Assembly (NCBI RefSeq): GCF_020819595.1
Contig: NZ_JAJHNP010000007.1
Coordinates: 62,001-126,000 of the forward strand
Source: Streptomyces barringtoniae
GTDB taxonomy: Bacteria; Actinomycetota; Actinomycetes; Streptomycetales; Streptomycetaceae
Direction of reading: 5' to 3'
DNA length: 64,000 bases
Shown piece after piece: positions 43,450 through 51,056 of the stretch (within the stretch, counting starts at the first letter, position 1; every line of letters begins with the position of its first letter). The translations under genes and the position numbers were made by a program. The notes below the pieces were generated by a model. It saw only the letters and a list, made by a program, of their open reading frames with translations, made no database searches and was not told the DNA's origin.

Positions 43450-44172
43450 ATGAACGTCTCGGACAAGTACCGCAGCAACTGGGAGAGTTACTGGAGCGAG
43501 ACCTCCGACGAGGCGGGCGAGGCGATCTGGGACTGCGATCCCGCCCTGTCCGCCGAACCGCACACCGCCCTCCTGCTGCCCCACGCGGACCCCGCGCGCA
43601 CCATCGTCGACCTCGGCTGCGGCAACGGCACCCAGACCCGCTACCTGGCCACCCGGTTCGCGCGCGCCGTCGGCGTCGACCTCACGCACTCCGCCGTCGA
43701 GCACGCCCGCCGCGCCACGCAGGACGACGCCGTGGAGTTCCAGCAGCTCGACCTGACCGACTCCGATGCCGTGCACGCCCTGCACGAGCGCCTCGGCGAC
43801 GTCAACGTCTACATGCGCGCCGTCATCCACCAGAGCGAACCGGAGGCACGACCCGCGGTCGCCGCCGCCGTCGCCGAGCTCATCGGCACCGAGGGCCGCG
43901 CCTTCGTCGTCGAACTCACCTCCGGCTCCCGGGACGTGCTCAGGCGCGCCGCATCCCAGGAGGGCGGCCCGGGGCCCAAGCTGCAGCGCGTCTTCCACCA
44001 CGGCCTCAAGCCGGCCGACGCCGACGACCCGGAGATCCCGCGCCTGCTCGGCGAGGCCGGTCTGAAGATCCTCGCCGAGGGCGAGACGACCCTGCCGCAG
44101 ACCGAGTACCTGACCGACGGCACCCGCATCGACCTGCCGGCCCACTGGTTCGTCCTCGCCGGCGCACGGTAA
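43450..44172 (+). CDS. class I SAM-dependent methyltransferase
   Basis: 240 aa. The SAM-binding motif I is TIVDLGCGNGTQTRYLA (about 58-70), and motif II is AVGVDLTHSAVEHARRA. The N-terminal YRSNWESYWSETSDEAGEAIW resembles small-molecule methyltransferases, with no specific substrate group recognised. GGAGAAC lies just upstream of the ATG at 43450. It stands between the SpoIIE terminator and the peptidase operon and is probably monocistronic. Cytoplasmic. Confidence 0.87.
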   Translation: MNVSDKYRSNWESYWSETSDEAGEAIWDCDPALSAEPHTALLLPHADPARTIVDLGCGNGTQTRYLATRFARAVGVDLTHSAVEHARRATQDDAVEFQQLDLTDSDAVHALHERLGDVNVYMRAVIHQSEPEARPAVAAAVAELIGTEGRAFVVELTSGSRDVLRRAASQEGGPGPKLQRVFHHGLKPADADDPEIPRLLGEAGLKILAEGETTLPQTEYLTDGTRIDLPAHWFVLAGAR

Positions 44173-44349
44173 GGGCTCTTCTGCGGCCTCCCGGGGTGCC
44201 TGGGCCCGCCGTCCCACGCACCCCGTTCCGCTGCCGTACCGCACCGCCACGGGCGCCGGGCACTTCGGGACGGCTCGGCGGCAGAGCGCTCGACGACGGT
44301 CGCTCCGGGTCGTAGCCTGGCCGCTCTGCGGCGCGTAACGTGACGCAGC

Positions 44350-45183
44350 ATGAAGATCCTCATCAGTGCCGACATGGAGGGGGCCACGGGCGTCACCTGG
44401 CCGGCCGACGTGCTGCCGGGGACGCCGCAGTGGGAGCGGTGCCGGTCGATGTTCACCTCGGACGTGAACGCCGCCGTGGAGGGCTTCTTCGACGGCGGCG
44501 CCGACCACGTGCTCGTCAACGAGGCCCACTGGACCATGCGCAACCTGCTGCTGGAGCGGCTCGACGAGCGGGTCGAGATGCTCACCGGGCGGCACAAGGC
44601 GCTGTCGATGGTGGAGGGCGTGCAGCACGGCGACGTCGACGGCATCGCGTTCGTCGGCTACCACGCGGGCGCCGGCATGGCGGGCGTCCTCGCCCACACC
44701 TACCTCGCCAACCAGATCACCGGGGTCTGGGTGAACGATGTCCGCGCCAGCGAGGGCCTGCTCAACGCGCACGTCGTCGCCGAGTACGGCGTCCCCGTCG
44801 TCCTCTTCACCGGGGACGACGTGGCCTGCGAGGACGCGCTCGGGTACGCGCCGGAGGCCCTGAAGGTCGCGGTGAAGGACCATGTGTCCCGGTATGCAGC
44901 GGTGTGCCGGACACCTGCGCGCACCGCCGCCGACATCCGTGCCGCCGCCAAGGAGGCCGCCCGGCTCGCGGTGCGTCATGCACCCGTCGAGGCAGGGCCG
45001 TTCACCGTCGCCGTCGAGTTCGACGCCGAGCACCTGGCGATGGCCGCGACCGTCGTGCCCGGGGTCGCGCGGATCGGGGAGCGGAAGGTGGCGTACACCA
45101 GCGCCACGATGTACGAGGGGATCCGGACGTTCAAGGCGGTCACCACGATCGTCTCCGCCGCCGTGGAGGAGCAGTATGGCTGA
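44350..45183 (+). CDS. M55 family D-aminopeptidase (DppA-like)
   Basis: 277 aa. Zinc-binding SADMEGATGV opens the protein, followed by FVGYHAGAGMAGVLAHTY and NEAHWTMRN, all M55 hallmarks. DppA of Bacillus releases D-amino acids from D-Ala-containing peptides. The ATG has no ribosome site; TAACGT lies 8 nt upstream and may drive a leaderless operon mRNA. The stop overlaps the next gene by 8 bp. Context with S66 and M20 enzymes suggests cell-wall peptide recycling. Confidence 0.92.
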   Translation: MKILISADMEGATGVTWPADVLPGTPQWERCRSMFTSDVNAAVEGFFDGGADHVLVNEAHWTMRNLLLERLDERVEMLTGRHKALSMVEGVQHGDVDGIAFVGYHAGAGMAGVLAHTYLANQITGVWVNDVRASEGLLNAHVVAEYGVPVVLFTGDDVACEDALGYAPEALKVAVKDHVSRYAAVCRTPARTAADIRAAAKEAARLAVRHAPVEAGPFTVAVEFDAEHLAMAATVVPGVARIGERKVAYTSATMYEGIRTFKAVTTIVSAAVEEQYG

Positions 45184-46492
45184 CCAGCCGGCCGACCAGC
45201 AGGCCCTGGACGAGGTCGTGGAGTTCACCTCCGGTCTGATCCGCATCGACACCACCAACCGGGGCGGCGGGGACTGCCGGGAGCGGCCCGCCGCGGAGTA
45301 CGCGGCCGAACGGCTGGCCGGGGCCGGACTGGAACCCGTGCTGCTGGAGCGGACGCCGGGCCGCACCAATGTCGTAGCCCGGATCGAGGGCACCGACCCC
45401 TCCGCCGCCGCGCTCCTGGTCCACGGCCACCTCGACGTGGTACCCGCGGAGGCCGCCGACTGGAGCGTGCCCCCGTTCTCCGGGGAGATCCGCGACGGCG
45501 TGGTGTGGGGGCGGGGCGCCGTCGACATGAAGAACATGGACGCGATGATCCTCGCGGTCGTCCGGTCCTGGGCCCGGCAGGGCGTACGGCCGCGCCGGGA
45601 CGTCGTCGTCGCTTTCACCGCCGACGAGGAGGCCAGCGCCGAGGACGGCTCCGGGTTCCTCGCGGACCGGCATCCCGAGCTGTTCGAGGGCTGCACCGAG
45701 GGCATCAGCGAGTCCGGCGCCTTCACCTTCCACGACGGCGCCGGCCGGCAGCTCTACCCCATCGCGGCGGGCGAGCGGGGCACCGGCTGGCTGAAGCTCA
45801 CCGCGCGCGGCCGGGCCGGACACGGCTCCAAGGTGAACAAGGAGAACGCGGTGACCCGGCTCGCCGCCGCCGTCACCCGCATCGGCGAGCACGAGTGGCG
45901 CCTCGGCCTCACCCCGACCGTGCGGGCCGCCCTCACCGAACTCGCCGCCGTGTACGGCATCGAGCCCGACTTCACGGACGTGGACCAGCTGCTGGACAAG
46001 CTCGGACCGGCGGCCAAGCTGGTCGAGGCGACCGTCCGCAACAGCGCCAACCCGACCATGCTGGACGCCGGTTACAAGCTGAACGTGATCCCCGGCGAAG
46101 CGGTCGCCTACGTCGACGGGCGCTATCTGCCGGGCGCCGAGGAGGAGTTCACCGCCACCCTCGACCATCTGACCGGGCCCGACGTGAGCTGGGAGTTCGC
46201 CCACCGGGAGGTGGCCCTCGAGGCGCCGGTGGACTCGCCGACCTTCGCGAGGATGCGGGCCGCCGTCAAGGAGTTCGCGCCCGAAGGGCACGTGGTGCCG
46301 TACTGCATGTCCGGCGGCACGGACGCCAAGCAGTTCTCCCGGCTCGGCATCACCGGCTATGGTTTCGCCCCGTTGAAGCTGCCCGAGAATCTCGACTACC
46401 AGGCGCTGTTCCACGGCGTGGACGAGCGTGTGCCGGTCGAGGCACTGCACTTCGGCGTGCGGGTGCTCGACCGCTTCCTGCGGACTGCCTAG
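45176..46492 (+). CDS. M20 family metallopeptidase
   Basis: 438 aa. Metal ligands are clear: LLVHGHLDVVPAEA, WGRGAVDMKNMDAMI, AFTADEEASAEDGS and a late ALFHGVDERVPVEAL. The dimerisation domain lies between about 195 and 315 (GRAGHGSKVNKENAV). Family enzymes remove C-terminal or acyl-linked amino acids from small peptides. The ATG at 45176 has GGAGGAG upstream and overlaps the M55 gene, so the two are translated together. Cytoplasmic. Confidence 0.93.
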   Translation: MADQPADQQALDEVVEFTSGLIRIDTTNRGGGDCRERPAAEYAAERLAGAGLEPVLLERTPGRTNVVARIEGTDPSAAALLVHGHLDVVPAEAADWSVPPFSGEIRDGVVWGRGAVDMKNMDAMILAVVRSWARQGVRPRRDVVVAFTADEEASAEDGSGFLADRHPELFEGCTEGISESGAFTFHDGAGRQLYPIAAGERGTGWLKLTARGRAGHGSKVNKENAVTRLAAAVTRIGEHEWRLGLTPTVRAALTELAAVYGIEPDFTDVDQLLDKLGPAAKLVEATVRNSANPTMLDAGYKLNVIPGEAVAYVDGRYLPGAEEEFTATLDHLTGPDVSWEFAHREVALEAPVDSPTFARMRAAVKEFAPEGHVVPYCMSGGTDAKQFSRLGITGYGFAPLKLPENLDYQALFHGVDERVPVEALHFGVRVLDRFLRTA

Positions 46493-46507
46493 GGAAGGGG
46501 GAACGAG

Positions 46508-48499
46508 GTGCTGACCTCGCCGTACGGATCGTGGCCGTCACCCATCGACGCGGCGCTGGCCGCCGCGCACGACGGGCAGCCGGAATGGGTGGGCTTCGTC
46601 GGGGACGAGGTGTGGTGGACCGAGCCCCGGCCGGCCGAGGGTGGCCGCCGGGCACTGGTGCGGCGGACGGCACAGGGCGCCGAGGAGGTCGTGCTGCCCG
46701 CGCCGTGGAACGTGCGCAACCGGGTGGTGGAGTACGGCGGCAGGCCCTGGACCGGGGTGCCGCGCGACGGCGGACCGCTCGTGGTGTTCACCGACTTCGC
46801 CGACCAGCGGCTGTACCGGTACGAGCCCGGTGGCGAGCCGCGCCCGCTGACCCCGGTGTCCCCGGTGGGCGGGGGGCTGCGCTGGGCGGACCCGCACATG
46901 GACCTCGCGCGCGGCGAGGTGTGGTGCGTGCTGGAGGAGTTCACCGGGGACGGCCCCTCGGACGTGCGGCGGGTGCTGGCGGCCGTACCGCTGGACGGCT
47001 CCGCCGCCGGGGACCGGTCCGCCGTACGCGAACTCACCGACGGCCGGCACCGGTTCGTCACCGGGCCCCGCGTCTCGCCGGACGGCCGCCGTGCGGCCTG
47101 GCTCGCCTGGGACCATCCGCGCATGCCGTGGGACGGGACGGAACTGCTCGTCGCCGACATCGGCGACGACGGCACACTGCACACCGTCCGCACGGTGGCC
47201 GGCGGACCCCAGGAGGCGATCGCGCAGGCCGAATGGTCGGCGGACAACCGTCTCCTGTACGCGAGCGACCGCAGCGGCTGGTGGAACCTGTACCGGGACG
47301 GCCTCCTTCCCTCACCCTCCGGGCGGGGGGACCCCCATCCCGTTTCGCTCGCCCCGCGCGAGGAGGAGTTCGCCGGCCCGTTGTGGAAGCCGGGCCTGCG
47401 CTGGTTCGCGCCGCTGGACAACGGCCTGGTGGCGGTCGTACACGGCCGGGGGCCGACCGTGCTCGGGATACTGGACCCGGAGTCCGGGGAGATCGTCGAC
47501 GCCGCCGGGCCGTGGACCGAGTTCGGCGCCACCCTGGCGGTCCACGGCGGGCGCGTGGTGGGCGTCGGCGCCAGCCCGCGCACCGGGCCCGAGGTGGTGG
47601 AGCTGAACACCGCCACCGGCCGGGCCCGCGCGATCGGCGCCCGGCACCGGGACGCCGTCGACCCCGCGTACTACCCGGAGCCGCAGATACGCGTCTTCAC
47701 CGGCCCGGACGGCCGTGAGGTGCACGCCCACGTCTACCCGCCGCACCACCCCGAACGCACCGCTCCCGACGGGGAGTTGCCGCCCTACGTCATCTGGGCG
47801 CACGGCGGCCCCACCAGCCGGGTGCCGCTCGTGCTGGACCTGGAGATCGCCTACTTCACCTCGCGCGGCATCGGCGTCGCGGAGGTGAACTACGGCGGCT
47901 CCACCGGGTACGGCCGGGCCTACCGCGAGCGGCTGCGCGAGCAGTGGGGCGTGGTCGACGTCGAGGACTGCGCGGCCGTCGCCCGTGCCCTCGCCGACGA
48001 GGGCACCGCCGATCCCGCCCGGCTCGCGATCCGGGGCGGCAGCGCGGGCGGCTGGACCGCCGCCGCCTCCCTGACCACGACCGACGTCTACGCCTGCGGC
48101 ACCATCATCTACCCGGTCCTGGACCTGGTCACCTGGGGGCCGGGGGAGACCCACGACTTCGAGTCCCGCTACCTGGAGTCGCTGATCGGCCCGCTCGCCG
48201 AGGTGCCCGCCCGGTACGCCGAGCGCTCGCCGAGCACCCACGCCGACCGGCTCACCGCGCCGTTCCTGCTGCTCCAGGGCCTGGACGACGTGATCTGCCC
48301 GCCCGCCCAGTGCGAACGCCTCCTCGCCCGGATCGCCGGCCGGGACGTGCCGCACGCCTACCTCACCTTCGAGGGGGAGGGGCACGGGTTCCGGCGGGCG
48401 GAGACCATGGTGCGCGCCCTGGAGGCCGAACTGTCCCTGTACGCCCAGGTGTTCAAACTGGACGTGACCGATGTCCCGAGACTGGAGCTGCACACGTGA
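46508..48499 (+). CDS. S9 family prolyl-oligopeptidase-like peptidase
   Basis: 663 aa. An N-terminal beta-propeller (about 20-390) precedes an alpha/beta-hydrolase domain. YVIWAHGGPTSR is the oxyanion loop, the nucleophile Ser is in RGGSAGGWTAAA, the Asp is in LLQGLDDVICPP and the His is in EGEGHGFRRAE. Residues about 266-280 (LLPSPSGRGDPHPVS) interrupt a propeller strand that in relatives runs on directly to PREEEF; a 35-nt inserted repeat at 47303-47337 accounts for them. GTG start with AAGGGGG upstream. It sits 15 bp after the M20 gene and overlaps the S66 gene by 4 bp. Confidence 0.91.
   Translation: MLTSPYGSWPSPIDAALAAAHDGQPEWVGFVGDEVWWTEPRPAEGGRRALVRRTAQGAEEVVLPAPWNVRNRVVEYGGRPWTGVPRDGGPLVVFTDFADQRLYRYEPGGEPRPLTPVSPVGGGLRWADPHMDLARGEVWCVLEEFTGDGPSDVRRVLAAVPLDGSAAGDRSAVRELTDGRHRFVTGPRVSPDGRRAAWLAWDHPRMPWDGTELLVADIGDDGTLHTVRTVAGGPQEAIAQAEWSADNRLLYASDRSGWWNLYRDGLLPSPSGRGDPHPVSLAPREEEFAGPLWKPGLRWFAPLDNGLVAVVHGRGPTVLGILDPESGEIVDAAGPWTEFGATLAVHGGRVVGVGASPRTGPEVVELNTATGRARAIGARHRDAVDPAYYPEPQIRVFTGPDGREVHAHVYPPHHPERTAPDGELPPYVIWAHGGPTSRVPLVLDLEIAYFTSRGIGVAEVNYGGSTGYGRAYRERLREQWGVVDVEDCAAVARALADEGTADPARLAIRGGSAGGWTAAASLTTTDVYACGTIIYPVLDLVTWGPGETHDFESRYLESLIGPLAEVPARYAERSPSTHADRLTAPFLLLQGLDDVICPPAQCERLLARIAGRDVPHAYLTFEGEGHGFRRAETMVRALEAELSLYAQVFKLDVTDVPRLELHT
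47303..47337 (+). repeat. short inserted repeat inside the S9 peptidase gene (copy 3 of 3)
   Basis: 35-nt block beginning CTCC and ending GGGGGGACCCCCA. It shares its right end ACCCCCA with the blocks at 14478 and 54283 and adds residues to a propeller loop without closing the frame. The left part differs, so membership in the same family is less certain. Confidence 0.45.
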
Positions 48500-49419
48500 A
48501 GGAACTGACGCGCCCGGAGCGGCTGGTCCCGGGCGCCCGGGTGGCCGTCGTCGCGCCCAGCGGGCCGGTGCCCGAGGAACGCCTCCAGGCGGGGCTCGAC
48601 GTGCTGCGCGGCTGGGACCTGGATCCGGTCGTGGCACCCCATGTGCTGGACCGGCACGGTGAGTTCGGCTACCTGGCCGGCCGGGACGCCGACCGCGCGG
48701 CCGACCTCCAGAACGCCTGGTGCGACCCGTCCGTCGCCGCGGTGCTGTGCGCCCGCGGCGGGTACGGCGCCCAGCGCATGGTCGACCTGCTGGACTGGGA
48801 CGCGATGCGGGCGGCCGGGCCCAAGGTGTTCGTGGGCTTCAGCGACGTCACCGTGCTGCACCAGGCGTTCGCCACCCGGCTGGGCCTGGTCAGCCTGTAC
48901 GGACCGGCCGCCGCCGGGATCGACTTCATCAAGAGCGCCCGCGCACAGGAGCACCTGCACTCCACCCTGTTCGATCCGGAGAGCGTGCGGACCCTTACCT
49001 CGGCCGGCGCCGGACTGGCGCCCGGCCGGGCCCGCGGGATCACGCTCGGTGGCTGTCTGAGCCTGCTGGCCACCGACCTCGGCACCCCGTACGCCCGGCC
49101 CGCCGCCCGGGGCGGGCTGCTGCTCCTGGAGGACGTGGCCGAAGCGCCGTACCGCGTCGACCGGTTGCTGACCCAGTTGCTGCGCTCCGGCTGGCTCGAC
49201 GGGGTCGCCGGGATCGGTCTCGGCTCCTGGCGCGACTGCGGCCGCTACGAGGAACTGCGCCCGGTCCTCGCCGACCGGCTCGGCGGACTCGGGGTGCCGG
49301 TGGTGGAGGAACTGGGATTCGGGCACTGCGACGACGCGGTGACCGTCCCGTTCGGCGTGCGAGCCGAACTCGACGCGGCCGCGGGCACCTTGACACTGGC
49401 CGAACCGGCGCTGCGCTGA
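48496..49419 (+). CDS. S66 family LD-carboxypeptidase (LdcA-like)
   Basis: 307 aa. N-terminal ARVAVVAPSGPV, the nucleophile Ser in VFVGFSDVTVLHQAF, the Glu in LLLLEDVAEAPYRVD and the His in GFGHCDDAVTVPFG form the S66 catalytic set. LdcA trims the terminal D-Ala from L,D-linked tetrapeptides during murein recycling. The GTG at 48496 overlaps the S9 stop (GTGA). Last gene of the four-peptidase operon, followed by the minisatellite region. Confidence 0.93.
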   Translation: MKELTRPERLVPGARVAVVAPSGPVPEERLQAGLDVLRGWDLDPVVAPHVLDRHGEFGYLAGRDADRAADLQNAWCDPSVAAVLCARGGYGAQRMVDLLDWDAMRAAGPKVFVGFSDVTVLHQAFATRLGLVSLYGPAAAGIDFIKSARAQEHLHSTLFDPESVRTLTSAGAGLAPGRARGITLGGCLSLLATDLGTPYARPAARGGLLLLEDVAEAPYRVDRLLTQLLRSGWLDGVAGIGLGSWRDCGRYEELRPVLADRLGGLGVPVVEELGFGHCDDAVTVPFGVRAELDAAAGTLTLAEPALR

Positions 49420-49476
49420 CGGCCCGCACCGAATCCCGCCAGAAGCGCCGACGCGTCGGCTCGGACGGACGGGCTG

Positions 49477-50403
49477 GTGCCGGTCTGGGGGATACCGGGT
49501 GCCGGTCTGGTGGATTGGCTGGAGCCGTGCTGGACGGGTTCCCGTCCCGGTTCGGGCGGGTTCGAGGTGCAGGCTCGGGTGGGTTGGCCGGTGTCGGTCG
49601 GGGTGGATGCCGGGGGCCGGTCTGGCGGATTGGCTGGTGTCGATCTGGGCGAGTTCGAGGTGCCGGGCCAGTCGGGTGCCGCGTGCCGGGCTGGGTGAGT
49701 TCGAGGTACCGTCCGGGCGGATCGGCTGGTGTCGGTGTGGGTGGATGCCCGGTGTCGGTCCGGGCGGATTCGGGGTGTCGGCCCGGGCGGCTGTCAGGTG
49801 CCGGGCTGGCGGGTTCGAGGTGTCGGCTCGGGTGGATCGGCTGGTGTCGGTCGGGGTGGATGCCGGGGGCCGGTTTGGTGGGTTGGCTGGTGTCGGTCCG
49901 GGCGGGTGCCGGGTGCCGGGCTGGGCGGGTTCCCGTGCCGGTTAGCGGGTTCGAGGTGACGGTCCAGGCGGATCGGCTGGTGTCGGTCCGGGCGGGTGCC
50001 GGGTGCCGGGCTGGGCGGGTTCCCGTGCCGGTTAGGCGGGTTCGAGGTGTCGGCCCAGGCGGATCGGCTGGTGTCGGTCCGGGCGGGTGCCGGCTGCCGG
50101 GTGCCGGGCTGGGTGAGTTCGAGGTACCGGTCCGGACGGATTGGCTGGTGTAGGTCCCGGCGGATATCAGGTTCCGGGCTGGCTGGATTCGGGGTATCGA
50201 GCCGGCGGATGTCAGGTGTCGAGCCGGGCGGATGCCAGGTGTCGGTCCGGGCGGATGCCGGGTGTCGGTCCGGGCGGATTCGAGGTGCCGGGCCGGGCGG
50301 ATTCGAGGTGTTGGCCCAGGCGGGTTCCAGGAGTCGGTGCCGGGGCGGGTTGCCGGTGACGGGCCGGGCGGGTTCCTGGGTGACGGGGTGGGTGGATTTG
50401 CGG
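49477..50403. repeat. minisatellite of about 23-bp units, non-coding
   Basis: About 40 degenerate head-to-tail units fill nearly the whole gap between the S66 gene and the acetyltransferase gene. The commonest unit is GTGTCGGTCCGGGCGGATTC plus a three-base end such as GAG or CAG; the variant GTGCCGGGCTGGGCGGGTTC is also frequent. Most units are 22-24 bp, so reading frames shift from unit to unit. The plus strand is strongly G-rich and C-poor for 900 bp. A 60-bp stretch is repeated exactly at 49885-49944 and 49975-50034. Open frames on both strands here are by-products of composition. Confidence 0.9.
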
Positions 50404-50426
50404 AGACCGTGTGGGCGGGGACGCCG

Positions 50427-50432
50427 TACGCT
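50427..50432 (+). promoter_or_regulatory. -10 box (TACGCT) of a probable leaderless acetyltransferase transcript
   Basis: TACGCT ends 6 nt before the ATG at 50439. An 18-bp spacer separates it from GAGACC at 50403-50408, a 4-of-6 match to TTGACC. No Shine-Dalgarno is present. The -35 lies at the last repeat unit of the minisatellite. Confidence 0.55.
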
Positions 50433-50438
50433 GGCACG

Positions 50439-50993
50439 ATGCCGCACACCGCACGCCAGTACCTCGCCGAGGGCCCCCGCGTGGGCATCCGTCACTTCAC
50501 CCTCGAGGACGGACCCGAGTTCACCTCGCGGACCCGCGAGAGCAAGGACCTGCACCGGCCCTGGCTGTTCCCGCCGGACAACGACAGGGCCTACGCCGCC
50601 TACGCACGCCCGCTGATCGAGGACCCGACCAAGGCCGGCTTCCTGGTGTGCGAGAAGGACAGCGGGGAGATCGCCGGGTTCATCAACATCAACAACATCG
50701 TGCGCGGCGGCTTCCAGTGCGGCGCCCTCGGCTACGGGGCCTTCGCGCACGCCGCCGGGCGCGGCCTGATGCGCGAGGGCCTCGACCTGGTCATCGGGTA
50801 CGCCTTCGGCCCGCTCGGGCTGCACCGCCTGGAGATCAACGTGCAGCCCGACAACACCGCCTCCATCGCGATGGCGCGCGGCGCCGGCTTCCGGCTGGAG
50901 GGGTTCTCCCCGGCCATGCTCTACATCGACGGCGCCTGGCGCGACCACGAACGCTGGGCACTCACTGCCGAGATGCGCGACCCCACCGTCTGA
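50439..50993 (+). CDS. RimJ/RimL-type GNAT N-acetyltransferase
   Basis: 184 aa. Acetyltransferase_3 pattern: ARPLIEDPTKAGFLVCEKDS, GEIAGFININNIVRGGFQ, acetyl-CoA region GRGLMREGLDLVIGYAFG, and the family motif LGLHRLEINVQPDNTASIAM ending GFRLEGFSPAMLYIDG. Members acetylate ribosomal-protein N-termini or small molecules; the substrate is not determined. ATG at 50439, a good leaderless candidate. Intact, unlike the frameshifted GNAT at 34 kb. Confidence 0.92.
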   Translation: MPHTARQYLAEGPRVGIRHFTLEDGPEFTSRTRESKDLHRPWLFPPDNDRAYAAYARPLIEDPTKAGFLVCEKDSGEIAGFININNIVRGGFQCGALGYGAFAHAAGRGLMREGLDLVIGYAFGPLGLHRLEINVQPDNTASIAMARGAGFRLEGFSPAMLYIDGAWRDHERWALTAEMRDPTV

Positions 50994-51056
50994 ACAGACC
51001 CTTTGCGCAATCCTGACCGGCACATCCCCTGGCCGACTCGACCCACGCCGGGTTCC

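Noticed and set aside
40594..45726. 1710-codon open frame on the minus strand
   Set aside because: It lies antisense to four well-supported genes (SpoIIE-type, methyltransferase, M55, M20). It reflects GC3 bias, and its translation is low-complexity with no domain.
49477..50403. Several open frames on both strands within the repeat array (Pro/Thr/Arg-rich or Gly/Val-rich)
   Set aside because: The unit length is not a multiple of three, frames change between units, no ribosome site or conserved start exists, and both strands are equally open.
49477..50403. Possible CRISPR array
   Set aside because: Units are contiguous and degenerate without unique spacers, and no cas gene is nearby.
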